Positions 6,555 through 10,828 of a stretch of DNA of 10,828 nucleotides are shown one piece after another. Position numbers and translations under genes: made by a program. The DNA comes from Nanobdellota archaeon (GTDB lineage Archaea > Nanobdellota > Nanobdellia > Pacearchaeales > GW2011-AR1): assembly GCA_018830905.1 (NCBI GenBank), contig JAHJRM010000052.1, forward strand, positions 1 through 10,828, in the 5' to 3' direction. Each line of letters starts with the position of its first letter. The stretch's first letter is position 1. The notes below the pieces were generated by a model that searched no databases, was not told the DNA's origin, and worked only from the letters and a program-made list of their open reading frames with translations.

Positions 6555-7568
6555 ATGAAAAAGAAAAAAACAATAAAAATAAATTTTAAATATTTCTCTG
6601 AAGATTTTAATCCAGAGAACAATTTTTTTATAAATAACCTTAAGAAGTTATATGATGTTGAAATAAATGACAATCCAGATTATCTCTTTTATTCTATTTA
6701 TCCGGAAATAAAAAACTCAAGAGATTTATCAAAAAAAGGAGATTTTATTAAGAAATTATCTCCAAAAGGATACATTTTATTAAGAAAATTTTACTCTAAG
6801 ATTATTAATTTCTCTTTAAAAGATCGTTTACCTCTGCCTGAAGGAGATTATGTAAAGATTCTTTATTCATCAGACCATTTGAGGCCAGATATGAGTAAAT
6901 GTGATTGGGCTTTTTCAGAATATTTTGAAGAAGAAATAAATAGTCCAAAACATATGAGGCTTCCAATTATAGTAAATGATTATCAGTTAAAAGATTCAGG
7001 TATCCCCCCAGTAAATAAAAAAATTGATTTTAGTAAGATAAAAAGAGAGAAGAATAGATTTTGTAACTTTATTTATTCTCAAGATATCTCCTCCAGAAAT
7101 AATTTTTTTAAAGAATTAAGCAAATACAATAAAATTGATGCTCCTGGAAGATGTATGAACAATATGCCTCCGATAAGCCATAATAATCCCAGAGAATCGA
7201 GGCTCTCAAAAAATTGGGTAGTAAACAAATTAGATTTTTTAAAAAAATATAAATTTACTATCTCCTTTGAAAATACCAATTTATCTGGATATGTGACAGA
7301 GAAATTAACGCATCCTATGCTGGTGAATAGCATTCCAATATACTTCGGACATAAAGATGTGGGCAAAGAATTTAATACAAAAAGCTTCATAAATTCTAAT
7401 GATTTTAATAATATGAGGGATTTTATAAATTATATAGTAAAAGTTGATAATGATGAGGTTCTTTATGAAAAAATCCTTAGAGAACCATTCTACAAAGATA
7501 ATCAGCTTCCAAGGGATTTTGATATAAAAAGAGTTTTAAAACGGTTTAAGGAAATTTTTGGAGATTAG
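6555..7568 (+). CDS. Alpha-fucosyltransferase, glycosyltransferase family 10
   Basis: 337 residues from the ATG at 6555; a TTG at 6546 overlapping the previous stop is an alternative start adding three residues. GT10 enzymes are GT-B fold and transfer L-fucose from GDP-L-fucose, typically in alpha-1,3/4 linkage to N-acetylglucosamine-containing glycans. The family signature is complete: YKFTISFENTNLSGYVTEKL (232-251), with Glu239, Asn240, Tyr246, Glu249 and Lys250, then PIYFG (261-265) and FNTKSFINSNDF (273-284). Upstream, LYSSDHLRPDMSKCDWAF (103-120) corresponds to the GEN-x-x-P-x-x-x-x-C-DYA region of Helicobacter pylori FucT, and GRCMNN (198-203) to its G-x-x-x-NN segment. There is no N-terminal membrane anchor and no heptad-repeat tail as in H. 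pylori, though the N-terminus is lysine-rich. The gmd-fcl pair nearby supplies the donor. The acceptor is unknown. Confidence 0.9.
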   Translation: MKKKKTIKINFKYFSEDFNPENNFFINNLKKLYDVEINDNPDYLFYSIYPEIKNSRDLSKKGDFIKKLSPKGYILLRKFYSKIINFSLKDRLPLPEGDYVKILYSSDHLRPDMSKCDWAFSEYFEEEINSPKHMRLPIIVNDYQLKDSGIPPVNKKIDFSKIKREKNRFCNFIYSQDISSRNNFFKELSKYNKIDAPGRCMNNMPPISHNNPRESRLSKNWVVNKLDFLKKYKFTISFENTNLSGYVTEKLTHPMLVNSIPIYFGHKDVGKEFNTKSFINSNDFNNMRDFINYIVKVDNDEVLYEKILREPFYKDNQLPRDFDIKRVLKRFKEIFGD

Positions 7569-7572
7569 AATG

Positions 7573-7615
7573 AAAAAATTAATTCCTTTCAAAAAATAAT
7601 CTTCTCAAAAAGGAA
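7573..7615 (-). terminator. Probable 3' end of the secF-secD transcript
   Basis: TTCCTTT (7583-7589) and AAAGGAA (7609-7615) are perfectly complementary. Read on the - strand, the stem is followed by AATTAATTTTTT, with the T6 run at 7573-7578. It lies between the convergent fucosyltransferase and secD genes. The 19-base loop is long, so the T-run may be the active element. Confidence 0.4.
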
Positions 7616-7632
7616 GGATTCTGCCCCCATTA

Positions 7633-9165
7633 TTAATCTTCTTTTTCTATATTCTTAATTATATCTGTGAAGGCTGGTCGTGTTATAAGGATACCTGCAG
7701 TGAGTCCTATTATAGTTGTGAACGCGAATCCCTTCAAAAGTCCAGCGCCGGCCCAGAGAAGAGGGAACATGGCAACGACTGCAGTGAAATAAGACCCGAT
7801 AATTATTGTAAATGCTCTTTTCATTTTTTGTTTTAGGCTTAAATTTTCGCCTTGCTTGGATTCGTCCAAGATAATTATTTGTTGATCAATTCCGGTTCCA
7901 ACAACAATTAAAATTCCTGCTATGCTTGGAAGATCTAAGTTCCATTCAATTAGAGATGCTATTCCCAAAATGATTATGATTTCGGACATGCTTGTGAGAA
8001 TAAGTGCCAGTGAGGACTTTATATTTCGGTATCTTGCAAACACCACAAGGGCTACAAGCGCAAGAGATGCTGCTCCCGCGAGCAAGATTACTCTTGAAAA
8101 TTCGTCTCCTAGGAGAGGTGAGATTGTGTCTAGTTTGATTATTTCTAATTTGAAAGGGAGACTACCTGTTATTAGAATTGTTTGAAGATTGTGCATTTCT
8201 TCTTCTGCTGAAACTATTGCCTCATCTCTTGTTTGCCCTACTGCACTTCCAGAGATTGAAATTTGGGTTACTACTCTTCCCTTCAGGCCTTCGCCAATAA
8301 GAAGGCTGTCAACTAGAGTGTCATCAAGATATAAATCAAGGGGCAATTCAAGGTATCTTCCAGAAGGCGTCGTTTGGGTTTCAAGATCTCTTGTTGCGTC
8401 TGCATGCCTTGTTGCGGCAGACTCTGTTAAGAATATTTCAAAACGGAAACCGCAAATCCACTCGTTCTCTGTTTGGGTGCACCTATCTATAAAGGCACAT
8501 CTGGAATCACGGCAGACAGAAGATATATCCCTTTCCCCCCCGATGAATACTGTTTCATTACCTACCTTTGCCTCGAACTTTCCCTGTTGCGAAATTAAAT
8601 CTTTTAAGTCCTTCGGATTTGCTCCTGCAACTTCAACAAGCATGAAATTGTCTCCCTCTAAGTCTGATACCTGTTTAACTTTTATATCTGTAAGTCCGAA
8701 CTCGTTCAGCCTGTTTTGAGTCATGTCCACAAGGTCTTTGGCTTCGCTTGAGGATAAATCTTTCCCCTCTGCCCTGACAAGTGCTCTGGAACCTCCAATA
8801 AGATCTAAGCCTAATTTGATATTTGTTTTTGAAAGATCCTTGAGAGTTATTTCTGGTGCTTTATTTGTAAAGAGTATAACCTCGGAATCTGAAAATGTTA
8901 AATCAACACGTACAGATTCGTTTGATAAAAATTTTGTCTGAATTATTTCGGAGTAATCGAATGTATTTCTTACTTCAACACCATCTATGGCGATTAAAAT
9001 CTGCCCTTCCCTTATTCCTTGTTCAAATGCAGAGGAAGAAGGCTCAACTCCAGTTATGAGAACTCCCTTCTGAAAATAACTTGGTGGTAATCCAAATATG
9101 CTTACAAGAGATAAGAATAATATTATTACTAATATCCAGAGCTTCCATGTAAGATTAATTCTCAT
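7633..9165 (-). CDS. secD: Protein translocase subunit SecD
   Basis: 510 residues. SecD with SecF forms a membrane complex of the RND superfamily that assists late stages of Sec-dependent export. Topology: one N-terminal helix (about 8-26), a large extracytosolic domain, then five helices (about 358-377, 384-405, 411-433, 450-471, 476-498). The D1 motif GLDLIGG is at 119-125. The D4-type block DLPSIAGILIVVGTGIDQQIIILDE (411-435) contains the membrane aspartate region associated with ion coupling. Residues about 34-100 (VLITGVEPSSSAFEQGIREG, then AIDGVEV) look like a PDZ domain between the first helix and D1, which bacterial SecD lacks. Cys218, 223, 229 and 238 are the only cysteines and cluster in the extracytosolic domain. 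The start overlaps the secF end by 11 bases, so translation is probably coupled. A C7 run (G7 in the sense strand) lies at 8535-8541. Confidence 0.95.
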   Translation of the reverse strand: MRINLTWKLWILVIILFLSLVSIFGLPPSYFQKGVLITGVEPSSSAFEQGIREGQILIAIDGVEVRNTFDYSEIIQTKFLSNESVRVDLTFSDSEVILFTNKAPEITLKDLSKTNIKLGLDLIGGSRALVRAEGKDLSSSEAKDLVDMTQNRLNEFGLTDIKVKQVSDLEGDNFMLVEVAGANPKDLKDLISQQGKFEAKVGNETVFIGGERDISSVCRDSRCAFIDRCTQTENEWICGFRFEIFLTESAATRHADATRDLETQTTPSGRYLELPLDLYLDDTLVDSLLIGEGLKGRVVTQISISGSAVGQTRDEAIVSAEEEMHNLQTILITGSLPFKLEIIKLDTISPLLGDEFSRVILLAGAASLALVALVVFARYRNIKSSLALILTSMSEIIIILGIASLIEWNLDLPSIAGILIVVGTGIDQQIIILDESKQGENLSLKQKMKRAFTIIIGSYFTAVVAMFPLLWAGAGLLKGFAFTTIIGLTAGILITRPAFTDIIKNIEKED

Positions 9166-10198
9166 TTTTATTCAGGTACCACCATTTTAGTATTGATACG
9201 TTTGTTATCCAAGTGTTCATTATGTCGAATCCTAGGCCGATTACAAGTATCAAGAAGATTTTTGTAAGGACTGCTGAGAAAGGCATTACGATAAGTAGTG
9301 CGGCTATTAGTGCAAGAAGGGATGTTAGCGTCATGGTCATTCCCGTTTTTAGTGCAGAGAGGAGTCTTTCGTTAAGAGAGCCTTCTTTTCTCTTGAGAAC
9401 ACGATTGGTTAGAAGAATGTCTGTGTCAACAGAATATCCTATAAGCATTAAGAACGCAACGATTCCTGCAGTCGACATCTGTAGTCCGAAGATATTGAAA
9501 ACCACGAGAGTCATTACAATATCTGCAAAGGCCGAGAGAATAATTGCTAGAGAGGGTATGCTCTCTTTAAGATAGAAGAAAATATTTATTGCGAGCGCGA
9601 GAAATGATGAGGTAAATATAACACTAAGAGATGGTCTGAAGAAAAAGAAAAGTAGCGTTGGAAAGATGGACAAAAATCCCGTGATGAGTTTTGTTCTTGT
9701 AGAGTCTCCGAAGATTAAGAAGACCACCCACCCCATAAAGAGGAATGCTGTGAGGACTGCAAAGAGTAATTGATTGAAGAAATTTTCACTTAGATCTGAG
9801 CCTGTGAATTCTATGCTACTGTTTCCTTCAGTGAGTATATAGCCTAAATATCTTTCAACAGAATTTGTTAAAGTTTCCCTATCAGATGTAGATTCTATGA
9901 CAACTGCCACAGGTTTTCCAGTTAAGGGGTCTGATATCTCCCTTAAAACAAAGCTGTCGACATTCTCAGATAAATGGATTCTTAGTCCTTCAATATCTAA
10001 GGACTCGTAAAGTGTAATTGAAGTTCCCCCCGTCAGAGAGATATCTTTGTAGATGAAATCGCCAGTGGATGAATAGAAAAATGCTAAATAAGCGAAACAG
10101 AGTAAGAGAACTACAGCAGGAACTAGCAAAAGGTACTTGTAATTTTTGTCGTGAAACCTTCTGAATCTTGTTGCGAATTTTTCTTTGTTTTCTTCCAT
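9155..10198 (-). CDS. secF: Protein translocase subunit SecF
   Basis: 347 residues, partner of SecD and encoded upstream of it in one unit, the reverse of the usual bacterial secD-secF order. It has one N-terminal helix (about 22-42), an extracytosolic P1-type domain beginning with the family motif DISLTGGTSITL (52-63), and five further helices from about 142 onward. The block GIVAFLMLIGYSVDTDILLTNRVLKR (245-270) matches the conserved SecF membrane motif, with Asp258 and Asp260 in the ion-coupling region. The ATG at 10198 gives a normal lysine- and arginine-rich cytosolic N-terminus. No TATA-like box lies about 26 bases upstream, where the repeat sequence sits. The nearest candidate is ATATGAAAAA (10240-10249, - strand) inside the first repeat unit, which would give a leader of about 20 bases. 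A C6 run (G6 sense) lies at 10026-10031. Confidence 0.94.
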   Translation of the reverse strand: MEENKEKFATRFRRFHDKNYKYLLLVPAVVLLLCFAYLAFFYSSTGDFIYKDISLTGGTSITLYESLDIEGLRIHLSENVDSFVLREISDPLTGKPVAVVIESTSDRETLTNSVERYLGYILTEGNSSIEFTGSDLSENFFNQLLFAVLTAFLFMGWVVFLIFGDSTRTKLITGFLSIFPTLLFFFFRPSLSVIFTSSFLALAINIFFYLKESIPSLAIILSAFADIVMTLVVFNIFGLQMSTAGIVAFLMLIGYSVDTDILLTNRVLKRKEGSLNERLLSALKTGMTMTLTSLLALIAALLIVMPFSAVLTKIFLILVIGLGFDIMNTWITNVSILKWWYLNKNEN

Positions 10199-10203
10199 GT
10201 TAT

Positions 10204-10218
10204 ATGCGCCGACCGGGA
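10204..10218. repeat. Second copy of the tRNA-Gly 3' end, next to the secF start
   Basis: ATGCGCCGACCGGGA here differs at one base from ATGCGCCGGCCGGGA at 10372-10386, which is the discriminator base, 3' acceptor strand and start of the T-stem of tRNA-Gly. The two copies are in the same orientation, 168 bases apart, and flank the tandem repeat. The GC-rich 15-mer stands out in AT-rich DNA. An att-like duplication is inferred. The copy ends 5 bases from the secF ATG. Confidence 0.6.
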
Positions 10219-10220
10219 AA

Positions 10221-10344
10221 CTCCCAAGCCCTCTCGGATTTTTTCATATTGCCTTCGGGATTATTTCTCGCGAACTTGCTCAGCTCCCAAGCCCTCTCGG
10301 ATTTTTTCATATTGCCTTCGGGATTATTTCTCGCGAACTTGCTC
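10221..10344. repeat. Tandem direct repeat, 61-base unit twice, 63-base period
   Basis: Bases 10221-10281 and 10284-10344 are identical over 61 positions, separated by AG. The unit begins CTCCCAAGCCCTCTCGG and ends TCTCGCGAACTTGCTC. Because the period is a multiple of three, every frame through it stays open or repeats the same peptide, which gives spurious ORFs on both strands. It fills the space between secF and tRNA-Gly, and each unit contains a TATA-like ATATGAAAAA on the - strand, so it could supply the secF promoter in duplicate. It lies between the two copies of the tRNA-Gly end. Confidence 0.95.
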
Positions 10345-10372
10345 GATCGAACCGTTCTCCTCCCGGAAACAA

Positions 10373-10443
10373 TGCGCCGGCCGGGAGTCGAACCCGGGCT
10401 ATTTGCTTGGAAGGCAAATGTCATACCGTTAGACCACCAGCGC
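10373..10443 (-). tRNA. tRNA-Gly(TCC)
   Basis: 71 bases with a full cloverleaf: acceptor GCGCTGG/CCGGCGC (one U-G pair), 3-bp D-stem GTC/GAC, anticodon stem TTTGC/GCAAA with loop CTTCCAA (anticodon TCC, decoding GGA and GGG), a 4-base variable loop, and T-arm CCGGG-TTCGACT-CCCGG. The discriminator is A and is followed by TT, so CCA is added after transcription. No intron. It has its own TATA-like box. Its 3' end recurs at 10204-10218. Confidence 0.96.
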
Positions 10444-10466
10444 TACTCAACTATAAAAAGTATCTT

Positions 10467-10474
10467 CTTTTAAA
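10467..10474 (-). promoter_or_regulatory. TATA-like box for tRNA-Gly
   Basis: On the - strand ATTTAAAA is centred about 27 bases before the tRNA-Gly 5' end at 10443, so transcription would begin almost at the mature 5' end. Confidence 0.5.
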
Positions 10475-10491
10475 TGTTTTTTATTGAGTCT

Positions 10492-10511
10492 AAATGCCCG
10501 AGACAGGATTT
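10492..10511. repeat. Second copy of the tRNA-Arg 3' end
   Basis: AAATGCCCGAGACAGGATTT is identical, 20 of 20 bases, to 10572-10591, which covers the last T-loop bases, the T-stem 3' strand, the acceptor 3' strand, the discriminator and three flanking bases of tRNA-Arg. The copy lies downstream of the tRNA in its transcription direction, at 80-base spacing and in direct orientation. This is the geometry of attL/attR left by integration into a tRNA 3' end. A partial tRNA duplication would look the same. Confidence 0.8.
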
Positions 10512-10515
10512 TCGT

Positions 10516-10537
10516 AGGAGGAATCTAGATTCCCCCT
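10516..10537. repeat. 22-base palindrome between the tRNA-Arg end copies
   Basis: AGGAGGAATCT (10516-10526) and AGATTCCCCCT (10527-10537) are inverted copies with no spacer and one mismatched pair (10519/10534); the central GGAATCTAGATTCC is perfect. With no loop it suits a dimeric protein-binding site or a cruciform better than an RNA hairpin. Confidence 0.7.
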
Positions 10538-10574
10538 GACAAGTCACCCCCTTCTAAGTTTGCAAATCCTCAAA

Positions 10575-10649
10575 TGCCCGAGACAGGATTTGAACCTGCG
10601 ACCTAAAGGTTAGGAACCTTTCGCTCTATCCAGACTGAGCTACCCGGGC
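10575..10649 (-). tRNA. tRNA-Arg(CCT)
   Basis: 75 bases: acceptor GCCCGGG/CTCGGGC (one G-U pair), D-stem GCTC/GAGC, anticodon stem AAAGG/CCTTT with loop TTCCTAA (anticodon CCT, decoding AGG), a 5-base variable loop, and T-arm GCAGG-TTCAAAT-CCTGT. Discriminator A followed by TTT, so no encoded CCA. No intron. It starts 8 bases after the end of tRNA-Leu, so both probably share a transcript. Its 3' end recurs at 10492-10511. Confidence 0.96.
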
Positions 10650-10657
10650 AAGGGTGA

Positions 10658-10741
10658 TGCAGGTAAAAGGATTCGAACCTTTGTAGGCACTAAGCCAACA
10701 GATTTTGAGTCTGCCCCGTTTGACCGCTCCGGCATACCTGC
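10658..10741 (-). tRNA. tRNA-Leu(CAA)
   Basis: 84 bases, class II: acceptor GCAGGTA/TACCTGC, D-stem CCG/CGG, anticodon stem GCAGA/TCTGT with loop CTCAAAA (anticodon CAA, decoding TTG), a long variable arm of 15 bases with a GGC/GCC stem, and T-arm AAAGG-TTCGAAT-CCTTT. Discriminator A, no encoded CCA, no intron. It is the first gene of a Leu-Arg pair. The only TATA-like candidate upstream is TTGATAAG at about 10765-10772, about 28 bases away and weak. Confidence 0.95.
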
Positions 10742-10746
10742 ATAAA

Positions 10747-10828
10747 GGAAACCCCTGGTTTCCCTTATCAACCCTTCCTCTGAATTAGGCTCAAGGCTGA
10801 TGGAAACCGTTTGTCCCCCTTATCAACC
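10747..10828. repeat. Two imperfect 27-base direct repeats at the right edge, the first containing a perfect hairpin
   Basis: Bases 10747-10773 and 10802-10828 both begin GGAAACC and end CCCTTATCAACC, with a dissimilar 8-base centre; 28 bases separate them (period 55). In the first copy GGAAACC (10747-10753) and GGTTTCC (10757-10763) form a perfect 7-bp inverted repeat with a 3-base loop. The second copy ends exactly at the window edge, so more copies may follow. It sits directly upstream of tRNA-Leu and may overlap its promoter. Confidence 0.6.

Noticed and set aside
8189..8719. Long + strand frame of 176 codons opposite secD
   Set aside because: It is the shadow of the secD coding strand; its peptide is low-complexity and serine-rich with no recognisable domain, whereas secD is certain.
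10345..10371. Additional tRNA fragment suggested by TCGAACC next to the second repeat unit
   Set aside because: Only seven bases match a T-loop and no stem surrounds them; too short to support.
10151..10487. Overlapping frames on both strands encoding repeated peptides of 21 residues
   Set aside because: They arise because the 63-base tandem repeat is a multiple of three, and they run through tRNA-Gly. No start signal supports any of them.
10747..10828. CRISPR array
   Set aside because: Only two copies are visible, their centres differ at most positions, and there are no cas genes. Kept only as an edge repeat.

Overview
The window looks archaeal and AT-rich. It carries the SecD/SecF pair in the order secF-secD, three tRNA genes with no encoded CCA, and TATA-like boxes about 26 bases upstream of several start codons, which is the spacing expected for leaderless archaeal transcripts. 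The low GC, short intergenic regions and gene types fit a DPANN lineage such as Woesearchaeota or Pacearchaeota. That placement is inference, since no rRNA or other phylogenetic marker is present.

Bases 1-7568 are a surface-glycan region, almost entirely on the + strand. It starts inside a GT4-type glycosyltransferase (cut by the window edge) and a methyltransferase-like protein with an N-terminal hydrophobic segment. Next come a zinc-finger sugar C-methyltransferase, a DUF6165-like gene on the - strand, and an overlapping gmd-fcl pair for GDP-L-fucose synthesis. After these lie a 54-codon piece resembling the C-terminus of an oligosaccharide flippase, a small class I methyltransferase-like gene, and a GT10-family alpha-fucosyltransferase. 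Gmd and Fcl would convert GDP-mannose to GDP-L-fucose, and the GT10 enzyme would transfer the fucose to an acceptor. Synthesis and use of the donor are therefore encoded within 4 kb. The flippase fragment suggests that the cluster has been rearranged.

Bases 7633-10198 (- strand, convergent with the glycan region) hold secD and secF, which overlap by 11 bases. SecD carries a PDZ-like domain and four clustered cysteines outside the membrane.

Bases 10199-10828 hold tRNA-Leu(CAA), tRNA-Arg(CCT) and tRNA-Gly(TCC) on the - strand, embedded in repeats. The 3' ends of tRNA-Arg and of tRNA-Gly each have a second copy a short way downstream. The Arg copies match 20/20 at 80-base spacing, and the Gly copies match 14/15 at 168-base spacing. 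The short stretches between the copies are non-coding: one holds a 63-base-period tandem repeat, the other a 22-base palindrome. This resembles integrase attachment-site duplication, but at miniature size and at two tRNA genes in a row. It is the most unusual structure in the window. An imperfect 27-base direct repeat runs into the right edge.
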